The notes: generated by a model not told the origin, from the sequence alone. DNA of 62,340 bases from Propionibacteriaceae bacterium (GCA_031265875.1 JAISCA010000070.1:1-62340); one strand, 5' to 3'; counted from the stretch's first letter, positions 43,980 to 53,665 are shown. Translations and numbers: made by a program.

Positions 43980-44064
43980 AACGGGTCCAGTCTTTACGAC
44001 CCGACCCGGTCGGGACCAGAGGCAATCGCTGATTTCGGTCTAAGAATTAACCAAGAAGGCGACT
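43980..44064. other. Structured leader upstream of the small ORF
   Basis: GACCCGACCCGGTCGGGACC near 43999 is an imperfect hairpin (CCCGAC/GTCGGG). The rest is AT-rich (GGTCTAAGAATTAACCAAG) and could contain the small ORF's promoter. Nothing else is supported. Confidence 0.3.
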
Positions 44065-44097
44065 GGGCGGCTCTCATAATTCTCAGACGAGCCGCCC
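44065..44097 (-). terminator. Terminator of smc
   Basis: GGGCGGCTC and GAGCCGCCC form a 9-bp stem with a 15-nt loop, 55 nt beyond the smc stop. Between it and smc are TGAGAAC repeats at about 44112 and 44124. Confidence 0.6.
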
Positions 44098-44151
44098 GGT
44101 CAGGCGTCAATATGAGAACCTGAATGAGAACTGGCTCAGTTTTCTCAGAAT

Positions 44152-47100
44152 TCAGTCGGTCCGCAAGCGTTGACTGACCACGTTCGAGATGCCATCGTCC
44201 CGCATCGACACGCCGTACAACACGTCGGCTATCTCCATGGTGCGTTTCTGGTGCGTGATGACGATCAGCTGGGAGTCGCGCCGCAGTTCCTCGTAGATCT
44301 CCAGCAGACGGCCTAGATTGGCGTCGTCCAAGGCCGCCTCGACCTCGTCCAGGATGTAGAAGGGACTGGGCCGAGCCTTGAACAGGGCGACCAAGAAGCA
44401 GATCGCGACCAGGGAGCGCTCGCCGCCGGACAAGAGCGACAGGCGTTTGACGTTCTTACCGGCCGGACGGGCTTCGACGTCGACGCCGGTGGTCAACCAT
44501 TGGCCCGGCTCGGTCAAAAAGAGCCGGCCCTGGCCGCCTGGGAACAAACGGGCGAAAACCCGAGTGAACTCGCGCTCGACATCGGTGTAGGCCTGGGCGA
44601 AAACGGCCTGCACACGGGCGTCGACGTCGTCCACGATGGCCAATAGATCGCTGCGGGTCCGCTTCAAATCGTCTAATTGCTCGGCCAGGAAACGATGCCG
44701 CTCCTGCATGGCGTCGTATTCCTCCAACGCCAGCGGATTGATCCGGCCCAGCAATTGCAGATCGCGGTCGGCCATACGTAAACGCTTGAGCTGCTCCTCG
44801 CGCACGAAAGGATGGGTCGGAACCTGGCCGGTGTCCGGATCGGGCTCGGCCTGATTGGAGGGAATCGGTCGGTCCGGGCCGTATTCGGCCATCAAGGTGT
44901 CGGGCTCCAAGCCGACCTCGGCCAAGGCCCGCTCGGCCAGGGCGTCGATCCGCATGCGCTGCTGGGCCCGGGCCAACTCGTCCCGGTGGGCCGTGTCGAC
45001 GATGGTCTCCAGATGCTCGGACAACTGACGGGACAACCGTCTGGCCTCGGTCACAGCGGCGTCGGCCGACTCGCGCCGGCGACCAGCCTCGGCCCGAACG
45101 GTCGCGGCCAAAGCCAAGGAGGCCTCGACCCGGGCGGCCAACCAGGTGGCGGCCCGGGCCACCACTGCGGCCCGCGCCGCCTCCGCCGCCAATTCAGCCT
45201 GGGCGGCGGCGGCCCGGGCCCGGGCCTGGCGTTCCTCCTCGGCCGCTTGCCTGAGCGCCTCGGCCCGACCGGCCAAGGAACGGGCCCGTTCCTCGACCGT
45301 GCGCAAGGCCAAGCGGGACTCCATCTCACCCGCCCGGGCCGCTTTGGCCCGCTCGGCCAGCTCTTGTAAGCGATCCGGCGAGGGAGACTGTTCCGGATCG
45401 TCGCCGGCCTGAGCCCGAGCCAGGCGGGCGTTCAGCTCGGTCAAACCGTCGCCGTCCCGGCGGCGGACCGCCTCGACCTGCTCCAGCTGACGGGCCAGCC
45501 GTTCGGCCTCGGCCTGAGCCACCCGGCCGGCTTGCTCGGCCAGGCTGGCCTGCTGGACCGCGGCGGCCTGGTGGGAACGGGCCTGGTCCAAGCTCTGCCG
45601 AGCCTTGCGCACGACCGCCTCCGCCTGTTCGAAGTCGGTGCGGGCCTGGGCCCCAGCGGCCTCTTGGTCGACCAACTGCCGGTTGGCCTGGCTCAACTCG
45701 GCCTCGGCCCGCTCGATGGCGGCCCGCACCTCGATCGCAGACAGCCGGCCGGCCGAACCGCCGACCGCCCACCCGGCCCGCACCATGTCCCCGTCCCGGG
45801 TCACCGCCGTCAGCTCCGGGCGCCGTCGGACCAGGTCGTCGGCGCCCGCCAGATCCTCCACCACCACCACATCGGCCAGCAGCCGGCTGAGCGCGGCCCG
45901 CACCGACGGCTGGGCTTGGACGCAGTCCAAGGCTGGACGTTGACCGGCCGCCAGGCCCTCCAGCCGGGCCCCAGAGAGCGCCGGAGCGTCGCCCAGCAGC
46001 AGAGAGACCCGGCCGAGATCCTGGCCTTTGAGATGGTCGATGGCCCTCAGAGAGCCCGCCCGGTCCCGCGCCGCCCAGGCTTCGGCGGCCGGACCGAGAG
46101 CGGCCGCCAGGGCGGCTTCGTAACCTCGCTCGACTGTGATCAGATCGGCCGCCGGACCGAGCAAACCGAAAGCCGGATCGCCCCGTTCGACCAAGGCGGC
46201 GGCCCCGTCGGGGCGCTCCTCGGTCAGACGCAAGGCTTCGACCCGGGCGGCCAGGCCGCTCCGTCGCTCGGCCCACTGACGGGCGTCCGTCTGAGCGCCG
46301 GCCACCTTTCGGTTGGCCTCCTCGGCCTGGCTCAGGGCCGATCGCAAAGCTTGGTCGGCTGCGGTCGTGGCCTGAGTCAACCGCTCGACCCGCTGGGCCA
46401 GTTCGGCCCCCTCGGTCTGAGAGTCGGCTTGACGCCGCTGGGCCAGTTCGATGGCTTGACGCTGCCGGACGATCTGTTCCTCGGCCGACTCCACCCGGCT
46501 CCGCAGCGAGGCGGCTTGACCGGCCAACCGGGCCAGGTCCTCACGGCGGTCGGCCTCGGCCCGCAGAGCGGCCGCGAACTCGGCCTCGGCGCTGGCGTGG
46601 GCGGCCTCGCTCTGTTGCCGCTGGGCGCTGGCCTGGGCCAGGGCCTGGCCGCCGCTGACGATGTCGGACCTCAGAGCCAACTCGGCCTTGGTCGTCTCGG
46701 CCGCTTGGGCCTCCAAGGTCTCCGGGTCGCGGCCCGCCACCGACTCGGCCGGAGTCTGCAGCTCGGCGTGACGGATGCGTTCGCCGGCCAGCGTCAGAGT
46801 CGATCTGACCTGCTCGGCCAAACCAGACAACCGGTACCAGGTCTCTTGGGCCTGATTCAGGCTGGCCACCGCCGCCGCCACGGCGGTCTGGGCCGTCTCC
46901 TCGGCTTGGCGGGCTTGGACCAGACGCCGCTCGGTGGCCTCCCGCTCGGCTTGGGCGTCGGCCTCACTGGCCAGGTCCTCGGCCAGGGCGGCCGTGGCCT
47001 GGACCAGGTCGTCGGCCAATAGCCGGGCCTTGGCGTCGCGCAACTCGGCCTGGACCAGGCTGGCCCGGCGGGCCACCTCGGCCTGACGGCCGAGCGGCTT

Positions 47101-47706
47101 GAGCTGACGGCGGATCTCGGTCACCAGATCGGTCAGACGGTTCAGGTTGGTCTCGGTGGCGTCCAGTTTGCGCAGGGCTTTCTCCTTGCGCTCGCGGTGT
47201 TTGAGGACGCCGGCCGCTTCCTCGATCAGGCCGCGTCTAGTCTCCGGCGTGGCCTGCAGGATGGTGTCGAGCTGGCCCTGGCCGACGATGACGTGCATCT
47301 CACGGCCGATGCCGGAGTCGCTCAGCAGCTCCCGCACGTCGAGCAGGCGGCAGGGGGTGCCGTTGATGGAGTACTCCGAGGAACCATTGCGGAACTTGGT
47401 GCGCGAGATGGTGACCTCGGTGTAGTCGATCGGCAAAGCCTGGTCGGAGTTGTCGATCGTCAACTGGACCTCGGCCCGGCCCAACTGGCTGCGCTGGGAG
47501 GTGCCGGCGAAGATGACGTCCTCCATGCTGGCCCCACGCAGGCTCTTCGGCCCCTGCTCCCCCATCACCCAGGACAGGGCGTCCACCACGTTGGACTTAC
47601 CCGAACCATTGGGGCCGACCACGCAGGTGATGCCGGGTTCGAAGATCAAGCTGGTGGTCGAGGCGAAGGACTTGAAGCCGCGCAGGACCAAACGTTTGAG
47701 GTACAT
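44152..47706 (-). CDS. smc: Chromosome segregation protein SMC
   Basis: The 1184-aa SMC ATPase that loops and compacts chromosomes with ScpAB. The N-terminal head has Walker A GPNGSGKSNVVDALS and IGREMHVIVGQGQ. Two long coiled coils of Ala/Glu/Arg-rich heptads flank the hinge (about residues 490-640, GAAALVERGDPAFGLLGPAA). The C-terminal head has the signature LSLLSGGERSLVAI and Walker B PFYILDEVEAALDD. It starts 4 nt after the GtrA-like gene, so the two are co-transcribed. Confidence 0.97.
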   Translation of the reverse strand: MYLKRLVLRGFKSFASTTSLIFEPGITCVVGPNGSGKSNVVDALSWVMGEQGPKSLRGASMEDVIFAGTSQRSQLGRAEVQLTIDNSDQALPIDYTEVTISRTKFRNGSSEYSINGTPCRLLDVRELLSDSGIGREMHVIVGQGQLDTILQATPETRRGLIEEAAGVLKHRERKEKALRKLDATETNLNRLTDLVTEIRRQLKPLGRQAEVARRASLVQAELRDAKARLLADDLVQATAALAEDLASEADAQAEREATERRLVQARQAEETAQTAVAAAVASLNQAQETWYRLSGLAEQVRSTLTLAGERIRHAELQTPAESVAGRDPETLEAQAAETTKAELALRSDIVSGGQALAQASAQRQQSEAAHASAEAEFAAALRAEADRREDLARLAGQAASLRSRVESAEEQIVRQRQAIELAQRRQADSQTEGAELAQRVERLTQATTAADQALRSALSQAEEANRKVAGAQTDARQWAERRSGLAARVEALRLTEERPDGAAALVERGDPAFGLLGPAADLITVERGYEAALAAALGPAAEAWAARDRAGSLRAIDHLKGQDLGRVSLLLGDAPALSGARLEGLAAGQRPALDCVQAQPSVRAALSRLLADVVVVEDLAGADDLVRRRPELTAVTRDGDMVRAGWAVGGSAGRLSAIEVRAAIERAEAELSQANRQLVDQEAAGAQARTDFEQAEAVVRKARQSLDQARSHQAAAVQQASLAEQAGRVAQAEAERLARQLEQVEAVRRRDGDGLTELNARLARAQAGDDPEQSPSPDRLQELAERAKAARAGEMESRLALRTVEERARSLAGRAEALRQAAEEERQARARAAAAQAELAAEAARAAVVARAATWLAARVEASLALAATVRAEAGRRRESADAAVTEARRLSRQLSEHLETIVDTAHRDELARAQQRMRIDALAERALAEVGLEPDTLMAEYGPDRPIPSNQAEPDPDTGQVPTHPFVREEQLKRLRMADRDLQLLGRINPLALEEYDAMQERHRFLAEQLDDLKRTRSDLLAIVDDVDARVQAVFAQAYTDVEREFTRVFARLFPGGQGRLFLTEPGQWLTTGVDVEARPAGKNVKRLSLLSGGERSLVAICFLVALFKARPSPFYILDEVEAALDDANLGRLLEIYEELRRDSQLIVITHQKRTMEIADVLYGVSMRDDGISNVVSQRLRTD

Positions 47707-47709
47707 GGC

Positions 47710-48267
47710 CTAGGGCTCTCCCCGGCGCCGCGCGGTCCGAGCGCTGCGGAAGGTCCAGAACTTGTTCAGCAAGAAGGACACCGGGATGGTCACCATGATC
47801 ATGATCAAGTGGGCCCAGTACCACTTGGTGCGCAGCCCGGTCGAGTCGTCGAAGAAGTCACTGGGCAACTGGATCGGTGAGTTCGCGTTCATCAAGGCGG
47901 TCTCCACGCCCATGCCGACCAATTGACTGAGCAGGCCGACGATGAAGAAGCGGGCGAAGGGGCCGAACCAACTCCGGGCCCGGTCCTGGAAGGTCCAGCT
48001 CCGATTGAGCTGGTAATTGGTCAGGTTGGCCACCAGGAAGGCCACCATGGAGAAGAGATGATACCAACGGATGTTGTATCTAATGCCAGGCAGGTCCCAC
48101 AGCACGGCGTTCTCCTGGGCCTGGGGCCAGATCAGCGGCGCCCCCTTCTTGCACAGGTACGCCACTAGCAGGTTGACCAGCACGCCGGAGGCGCCGACCA
48201 AACAGAAACGGGTGAATTGGCCCAGACTGGCCCGGTGACGGGCGTAAAGGTCGCGCGGTCCTCCCAT
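47710..48267 (-). CDS. GtrA-like membrane protein
   Basis: A 185-aa protein with four membrane segments and the GtrA pattern: FTRFCLVGASGVLVNLLVAYL, LFSMVAFLVANLTNYQLNRSWTF, FFIVGLLSQLVGMGVE, then a last segment ending PVSFLLNKFWTF. GtrA proteins help flip lipid-linked sugars for wall or teichoic/arabinan glycans. It is inserted between rnc and smc, and starts 9 nt after rnc. Confidence 0.87.
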   Translation of the reverse strand: MGGPRDLYARHRASLGQFTRFCLVGASGVLVNLLVAYLCKKGAPLIWPQAQENAVLWDLPGIRYNIRWYHLFSMVAFLVANLTNYQLNRSWTFQDRARSWFGPFARFFIVGLLSQLVGMGVETALMNANSPIQLPSDFFDDSTGLRTKWYWAHLIMIMVTIPVSFLLNKFWTFRSARTARRRGEP

Positions 48268-48276
48268 CTCGGTCCC

Positions 48277-48981
48277 CTAACTAGCCGTCGGCGTGGCCGA
48301 GACCTCGGCTGACAGAGCTTGGTAGGCCAAAGCGGCGGCCTGTTGCTCGGCGTGACGCTTGTTCGAGGCCCGCCCCGGCCCGAAGCTGCGCCCAGCCACC
48401 GTGACCGTGGCGACGTAGCGGCGATCGTGGTCCGGCCCCGAAGCGGTGTCGACGTACTCGGGCACGCCCAGGGACAGACTGGCCGTCAACTCCTGCAGAC
48501 TTGACTTCCAATCCAAGCTGGCCCCGCGCTCGGCGGCCCGCTCGATGCGGGGGCCGAGCCAGCGCTCGACCAAGCGCGTGGAAGCGGCGAAACCGCCCGA
48601 CAGGTGGGTGGCGCCGATGATGGCCTCGACGGTGTCGGCCAGGATCGAGTCTTTGTCGTCGCCGTGGGTGGCGACTTCGCCCTTGCCCAGCTTGATCAAA
48701 GGGCCCAATTCCAGATCACGGGCCAACTGGGCCAAAGCGTGGCCCGACACGACGGCGGCGCGCAAACGGGCCAATTGACCCTCGGAACGGTCCGGGTAGA
48801 CCCGGAAGAGACGCTCCGTCACGATGACGCCCAAGACGGCGTCACCTAAGAACTCCAGACGCTCGTTGGTGGCGACGGCGCCGTTCTCGAAAGCCCAGGA
48901 CCGATGAGTCAAGGCGAGGTCGAACCACTGGGGGTCGATCTCGACTCCCAGTTCCGCCAGTTCATCGTCGATGCGGCTCAC
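48277..48981 (-). CDS. rnc: Ribonuclease III
   Basis: Cleaves double-stranded RNA, including the rRNA precursor. The 234-aa protein has the signature NERLEFLGDAVLGV, the second acidic site DSILADTVEAIIGA and a C-terminal dsRNA-binding domain (GPGRASNKRHAEQQAAALAY). The GTG at 48981 is the best start, 11 nt after the rpmF stop; there is no strong ribosome site, so coupling to rpmF is likely. The order DUF177-rpmF-rnc is standard. Confidence 0.95.
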   Translation of the reverse strand: MSRIDDELAELGVEIDPQWFDLALTHRSWAFENGAVATNERLEFLGDAVLGVIVTERLFRVYPDRSEGQLARLRAAVVSGHALAQLARDLELGPLIKLGKGEVATHGDDKDSILADTVEAIIGATHLSGGFAASTRLVERWLGPRIERAAERGASLDWKSSLQELTASLSLGVPEYVDTASGPDHDRRYVATVTVAGRSFGPGRASNKRHAEQQAAALAYQALSAEVSATPTAS

Positions 48982-48992
48982 AGCCGCGCGGA

Positions 48993-49184
48993 TCAGGCTT
49001 CCAGCACCTGGCGCAGATTGCCGCGGGAACCGTATTGCCCGCAGGCCGGACAGGCGGTGTGGGGCAGATGCTGGGCCCGGCAGGCGGCGTTGGCACAGGT
49101 CACCAGGGTCGGCGCGGCGGCCTTCCACTGCGAACGCCGCGCCCTGGTGTTGCTTCGCGACATCCTTCGCTTCGGAACAGCCAC
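48993..49184 (-). CDS. rpmF: 50S ribosomal protein L32
   Basis: A 63-aa L32. The N-terminus [20 protein letters not shown] is typical, and the zinc ribbon uses CANAAC and CPAC, so this is the zinc-binding (C+) form. The GTG at 49184 follows GGAGGAG. It lies between DUF177 and rnc in the standard order. Confidence 0.95.
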   Translation of the reverse strand: MAVPKRRMSRSNTRARRSQWKAAAPTLVTCANAACRAQHLPHTACPACGQYGSRGNLRQVLEA

Positions 49185-49227
49185 TTCTTCTCTCCTCCAT
49201 CGACGCGCCGGTCGCCCCGACGCCGAA

Positions 49228-49779
49228 TCACTCGGACTGGGATTGTACCCATTTCGACAATCCGGCCCAGCGCGCATCCACGGTGTCCGTGTGGCTGTGG
49301 CGAGGATCGTCGTTGAGATTGGCGCCGCATCGGGCGCACAAACCCTGACAATCATCGCGGCAGAGGGGGGCCAGCGGCAAATCGAGCACGATGGCGTCGC
49401 GCACCAGCGCTTCCAGATCGATGGTCTGACCCTGCACCCGGGACAGGTCGGCGTCGTCGGCCGCCCGGCCGGGATAGACGAAGAGCTCCTGGAAGGTGGC
49501 CTGGCCGGTCCGGCTGATCTCGGTCAGACAGCGGGCGCACTGCCCGATCAAGACGAAGTCGATCTGGCCCGAGACCAAGACGCCGTCGCCGACGTCCTCC
49601 AACTGACCGACCAGGTCGATCGGCTGGCCGGGCGGCAGACCGATCATGGCCACCGTCCAGCCCTCCGGCGCGCTCAAGCGACGCTCCAGAGACTTGACCT
49701 GACCGGGCTGGCGGGTCAGGTCGCGCAAGTCGACCACGAATGGTCCCGTCCCGGGACGGGACGGCGTCGCGGCGGGCAT
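49228..49779 (-). CDS. DUF177 / YceD-family protein
   Basis: A 183-aa protein found before rpmF in most bacteria and linked to 23S rRNA accumulation. Two Cys pairs appear: CARCLTEI and [18 protein letters not shown], which probably bind a metal. The N-terminal half is a plain beta fold ([13 protein letters not shown]). It follows the coiled-coil gene by 6 nt. Confidence 0.88.
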   Translation of the reverse strand: MPAATPSRPGTGPFVVDLRDLTRQPGQVKSLERRLSAPEGWTVAMIGLPPGQPIDLVGQLEDVGDGVLVSGQIDFVLIGQCARCLTEISRTGQATFQELFVYPGRAADDADLSRVQGQTIDLEALVRDAIVLDLPLAPLCRDDCQGLCARCGANLNDDPRHSHTDTVDARWAGLSKWVQSQSE

Positions 49780-49785
49780 GACGGC

Positions 49786-50280
49786 TCAGCCGTCCCAGCT
49801 GGTGGGCCAGGCCGACTCGCCCTCGCCCAGCTCGCCCTCGCCCAGATTGGAGCGGTCGAGCAAGCGGTCCCGCATGGTCCTGACCCGCGACATGGTGACC
49901 TGCAATTCGGCCTCGAAGGCGGCCAGGCGGGTCTCGACGTAACGGTCGGCCTCGACTAGCAACTCCTCCGACTCGGCCCTGGCCCGAGCCAGCATCTGAG
50001 CCGCCTCGGTGTCGGCCGCCCGCACGATCTCGGTCTGGCTCAAGATGGTGGCCGCCTCGGCCCGGGCGGCGGCGATGATCTCGGCCGCCTGCTGCTGGTC
50101 GGTCGAATGGTGGGCGGCGGCGTACTCTTCCAGATCGCCGGACAGACCGGCCAAGATCCGGTCGATCGCCTCCAAGGTGTCCTCGCGGTTGAGTATGAAA
50201 GAAGCCGACATCGGCATCGAGCGGGCTTGGTGGACCTGGCCGCGCAATTCTCGTAAGCGCTGCTCAGTCTGAGTGGACAT
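49786..50280 (-). CDS. Coiled-coil protein (DivIVA-like)
   Basis: A 164-aa protein, mostly helical and charged, with long heptad regions (AAEIIAAARAEAATILSQTEI, EELLVEADRYVETRLAAFEAEL). The composition and the site between coaD and DUF177 match a DivIVA-like protein conserved in mycobacteria (Rv2927c). It begins inside the last 17 nt of coaD. A role in wall growth or septum placement is inferred. Confidence 0.75.
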   Translation of the reverse strand: MSTQTEQRLRELRGQVHQARSMPMSASFILNREDTLEAIDRILAGLSGDLEEYAAAHHSTDQQQAAEIIAAARAEAATILSQTEIVRAADTEAAQMLARARAESEELLVEADRYVETRLAAFEAELQVTMSRVRTMRDRLLDRSNLGEGELGEGESAWPTSWDG

Positions 50281-50746
50281 GCCGGCTCCTTTGTAGATGG
50301 TCGACGACGGCGGCGGGGACGTACGGACTGATGTCGCGCTGTCCCCGGGCGATCTGGCGGACCAAGCTGGAGGAGACGAAACTCCAACTCGGTCGGGTGG
50401 GCAAGATGACTGTTTCGACCGCCGTCAGTGAGGCGTTCATCTGAGCCATGCCCAGCTCGACCTCGAAATCGCGGCCTAGCCGAGCGCCCTTGACGATGGT
50501 ACCCACGTCGTGGGCCAGACAGAAGTCGACCAACAAGCCAGGCATCGGCTCGACCGTGACGGCGGCGAGCTGACGACAACTGGCCCGGACCAGCTCGACC
50601 CGCTCCTCCAAGGGGAACAGGTAGTCCTTGGCCGAGTTGAGGCCGACCGCCACGACCACCTGGTCGAACAGCCGTGAGGCCCGCTCGACGATGTCGAGAT
50701 GGCCCAAGGTGAACGGGTCGAAGGAGCCCGGTACGACGGCTTTCAC
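50264..50746 (-). CDS. coaD: Phosphopantetheine adenylyltransferase
   Basis: Joins ATP and 4'-phosphopantetheine to dephospho-CoA. The 160-aa protein has the nucleotide site GSFDPFTLGHLDIV (TxGH) and the C-terminal SFVSSSLVRQIA (equivalent to ISSTxxR). The GTG at 50746 was chosen because VVPGSFDPFT should lie near the N-terminus. It starts 4 nt after rsmD. Confidence 0.96.
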   Translation of the reverse strand: MKAVVPGSFDPFTLGHLDIVERASRLFDQVVVAVGLNSAKDYLFPLEERVELVRASCRQLAAVTVEPMPGLLVDFCLAHDVGTIVKGARLGRDFEVELGMAQMNASLTAVETVILPTRPSWSFVSSSLVRQIARGQRDISPYVPAAVVDHLQRSRHVHSD

Positions 50747-50750
50747 GAAC

Positions 50751-51335
50751 CTAGGCCCCTCTCTGAGCGAAACAGACAACGGTGTCACCGTAGTGGCGAA
50801 CCCACCTCTGTGTGAAGTCGGCGCCCCAGACCACCTCGGGCTGACGGACCGACCGCTCGACCATGACCAGTCCGCCGGGGGCCGACCAGCCTCGCTCCAG
50901 GACCGTCTGGAGCAAGCGGTCGACTTGGTCGGCGGCCAAGTCGTACGGCGGATCGAGCCAGATCAGGTCGTAGGCCTGGCGGGCCGGACCGGCCAGCCAG
51001 CGGCCGACCTCGGCCGTCGCCACCTGACCCGCCACGCCCAACTGACGCCGGTTGCGCTCGATCAGCCGGGCGGCGGCCGGGTCGCGCTCGACCCAGGTGA
51101 CCGGACCGGCCCCCCGGCTAGCCGCCTCCAGGCCGACCGCCCCGGAACCGGCGAAGAGATCGAGGAAGCTGAGCCCGTCCAATTGCCGGTCCGCCGTCGC
51201 GTCGGCCGAGCCGGACCAGGCCGCCAAGTGGGCGAAGACGGACTCTCGCACCCGCTGGCTGGTGGGCCGAGTGCCCTGGCCGGCCGGCGTGGCGACGCGG
51301 CGGGAGGCCAATCGGCCGGCCACTATCCTGATCAC
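50751..51335 (-). CDS. rsmD: 16S rRNA (guanine966-N2)-methyltransferase
   Basis: A 194-aa SAM-dependent methyltransferase. The SAM loop is LFAGSGAVGLEAASRG, and the catalytic motif is DPPYDL. The N-terminus MIRIVAGRLASRR is typical. The start is a GTG 6 nt after a -10 (TAGGCT), so a leaderless message is likely. coaD follows by 4 nt. Confidence 0.94.
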   Translation of the reverse strand: MIRIVAGRLASRRVATPAGQGTRPTSQRVRESVFAHLAAWSGSADATADRQLDGLSFLDLFAGSGAVGLEAASRGAGPVTWVERDPAAARLIERNRRQLGVAGQVATAEVGRWLAGPARQAYDLIWLDPPYDLAADQVDRLLQTVLERGWSAPGGLVMVERSVRQPEVVWGADFTQRWVRHYGDTVVCFAQRGA

Positions 51336-51341
51336 GCCCCC

Positions 51342-51347
51342 AGCCTA
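51342..51347 (-). promoter_or_regulatory. rsmD-coaD promoter -10 (leaderless)
   Basis: TAGGCT lies 6 nt before the rsmD GTG, with TTCGAG 18 nt further upstream. Confidence 0.45.
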
Positions 51348-51448
51348 CGGGCCACTATCGGCCCGCTCGAAGTCGCTCTGATCGAGGCCCGCCGCCCGTC
51401 GCCTCCGGCGCCGACCTGACGGACCCCGTCGAGCGGACCGGGCTGGGC

Positions 51449-53653
51449 TCAAGTGGCCTGGTCGATCTCGGTCTGGGCCAGCGCTTCGATCTCACGCACG
51501 TAATCGGCCACCGCCGGATCGGACAGCTCGGGATCGCGAGCGACGGCGGTCTCGGCCAATTGGCGGGCTCGCTCGATGATGTCGGCGTGCTCCAGCACCC
51601 GGAGCAGGCGCAGGCTCGATTTGGAGCCCGATTGGCTCAGCCCCCAGACATCGCCCTCGCGGCGCTGGGCCAGGTCGGTCTGGGCCAACTCGAAGCCGTC
51701 GTCGGTGTGGGCCACGGCCTCCAAACGCTCGCGGGCGGCGCTGCCCTCGGCGGCGGCGGTCAGCAGCAGGCAGACCCCGGCTTGACCGCCCCGGCCGATC
51801 CGGCCCCGTAACTGGTGCAATTGGGAGACGCCGAAGCGTTCGGCGTCGCAGATCACCATGATGGAGGCGTTGGGCACGTCCAGCCCGACCTCGACCATGC
51901 TGGTGGCGATCAGGACGTCCCACTGGCCGGCCGCGAACTGGGCCATGGCCTGGTCTTTGTCTCCCGCCGACAGCCGGCCGTGCAGCAAGCCCAGACGCAG
52001 ACCTTGGAGCGGCCCGGAGCCCAGACTGCGATGGAGGTCGACCACCGAGGACATGTCCACCGCCGCCGCTCCCCCGTCCTCGGCGTCGATCCGAGGAGCC
52101 ACGACATAGGCCTGACGGCCCTGGGCGACCTCTTCCCGGACCCGCTGCCAGGCCCGCTCGACCCAGCCCGGGCGCCCGACCCGGTCCACCACCACGGTCT
52201 TGATCTGGGCCCGCCCGAAGGGCCGCTCGGTCAAGGTCACCAAGTCGAGGTCGCCGAAGACCGTCATGGCGACCGACCGCGGGATCGGCGTCGCCGTCAT
52301 GACCAGGACGTGGGGCTGAGCCGCCGCCCGAGCGGTCAAGGCGTTGCGCTGCTCGACACCGAAGCGGTGCTGCTCGTCGATCACGACCAGGCCGAGGTCG
52401 GCGAAGCTGACTTGACCGCTCAACAAAGCGTGGGTGCCGATGATCAGACCGGCCTGGCCGGAGGCGATCCGGTCCAGGGCCTGGGCCCGGGCCGCGCCGG
52501 TGACCGACCCGGTCAACAGCGTCAGCTCGGTGGCGCAGTCCGGTCCCACCAGGGGGCCTTGGCCGAGGTCGCCCAGCAGATCGGACAACGTCCGGGCGTG
52601 CTGTTGGGCCAAGATCTCGGTCGGGGCCAGCAGACAGGCCTGGCCGCCGCCGTCGACCACCGTCAGCATGGCCCGCAGAGCGACGATGGTCTTGCCGGAG
52701 CCGACCTCGCCTTGGAGCAAGCGGCGCATCGGCCGGGTCCGGTCCAGGTCGGCGGCCAGTTGGCGCCCGACCTCGGCCTGCTGCCCGGTCAAGGCGAAGG
52801 GCAGACGGGCGTCGAAGGCGGCCAACAAGCCGTCCGGACGGGTGGGCCGGGCCAGAGCCGTGTGGTGGGCGACGTCGGCCCGGCGATAGGCCATGGCGAC
52901 CTGGGTGGCGAAAGCCTCGTCGAACAGCAGCCGGCGCCGGCCCTGTTCGTGCTGCTCCGGGCTAGTCGGCAGGTGGACGGCCCGGAAGGCTTGTTCCAAG
53001 TCCATCAAGTCGGCGGCCTGACGGATCCAGTCGGGCAGAGGATCTGCCAGGCCGGCCAGACCGGCCAAGGCCAGATCGACGCACTCCGCGATGGTCCAGG
53101 TCGGCAGCTTGGCCGTTTGCGGGTAGAGACCGATGAAGCCGCTGCGGGAGACCCGGCGGGCGATGCGGGTGTTCTGAGCCGAGCCGACCAGGCCGTCCTC
53201 GGTCATCATGACGAAAGCCGGATGGACCAATTGGGGCTGGCCCCGAAACCAGCCCAGCTTGCCGGCGAAGAGCCCCCGCTCGGCGCTGGTCAACAGCCTC
53301 TGCCAGTACTTGACCAGATGGGGGGCGCCGAAGAAGGTGGCGTCGAGGCCGCCGGAACCGTCGCTCAAGCGGACCTCGACCCGCTGGCGGGGGGCTTGGC
53401 CGGCGACTTGGACTTGGGCCACCCGGGCGATCAGGGCTAGGTAGTCGTCGCTGCCCTGGTTCAGACGGACCAGCGAGGCGATGTCGGTCAGCTCCGTGCC
53501 GGCCATCAGGTGGCGGGGCAGATGCCGTAACAGGTCGCCCAGGGTTTGAATTTGCAGGGCCGCGAAGGGTTTGGCCGTGCGCGCCCCTAGGACCGCCGCC
53601 AAGGGCTGGTTGAGGGTGCGGAAAGCTGGGGTCAGCCAAGGTCCAGCAGGCAT
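51449..53653 (-). CDS. recG: ATP-dependent DNA helicase RecG
   Basis: RecG reverses stalled forks and moves branched DNA. The 734-aa protein has the N-terminal wedge OB domain (ALIARVAQVQVAGQAPRQRVEV), Walker A LLQGEVGSGKTIVAL, DEQHRFG, MTATPIPRS and the TRG-like RDPELSD end. It begins 6 nt after a -10 (TAGGCT at 53660-53665). Length is normal for actinobacteria. Confidence 0.96.
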   Translation of the reverse strand: MPAGPWLTPAFRTLNQPLAAVLGARTAKPFAALQIQTLGDLLRHLPRHLMAGTELTDIASLVRLNQGSDDYLALIARVAQVQVAGQAPRQRVEVRLSDGSGGLDATFFGAPHLVKYWQRLLTSAERGLFAGKLGWFRGQPQLVHPAFVMMTEDGLVGSAQNTRIARRVSRSGFIGLYPQTAKLPTWTIAECVDLALAGLAGLADPLPDWIRQAADLMDLEQAFRAVHLPTSPEQHEQGRRRLLFDEAFATQVAMAYRRADVAHHTALARPTRPDGLLAAFDARLPFALTGQQAEVGRQLAADLDRTRPMRRLLQGEVGSGKTIVALRAMLTVVDGGGQACLLAPTEILAQQHARTLSDLLGDLGQGPLVGPDCATELTLLTGSVTGAARAQALDRIASGQAGLIIGTHALLSGQVSFADLGLVVIDEQHRFGVEQRNALTARAAAQPHVLVMTATPIPRSVAMTVFGDLDLVTLTERPFGRAQIKTVVVDRVGRPGWVERAWQRVREEVAQGRQAYVVAPRIDAEDGGAAAVDMSSVVDLHRSLGSGPLQGLRLGLLHGRLSAGDKDQAMAQFAAGQWDVLIATSMVEVGLDVPNASIMVICDAERFGVSQLHQLRGRIGRGGQAGVCLLLTAAAEGSAARERLEAVAHTDDGFELAQTDLAQRREGDVWGLSQSGSKSSLRLLRVLEHADIIERARQLAETAVARDPELSDPAVADYVREIEALAQTEIDQAT

Positions 53654-53659
53654 GGGCTC

Positions 53660-53665
53660 AGCCTA
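53660..53665 (-). promoter_or_regulatory. recG promoter -10 (leaderless)
   Basis: TAGGCT ends 6 nt before the recG ATG. The spacing is the same as for rsmD, sdhC and rnj. No convincing -35 is seen. Confidence 0.4.

Noticed and set aside
45532-47022. 496-codon frame opposite smc
   Set aside because: SMC heads and signature are intact. The antisense product is repetitive and has no fold.
51815-53440. 541-codon frame opposite recG
   Set aside because: RecG motifs are complete on the minus strand. The antisense product is Gly/Gln/Asp-rich and looks like a GC-bias artefact.
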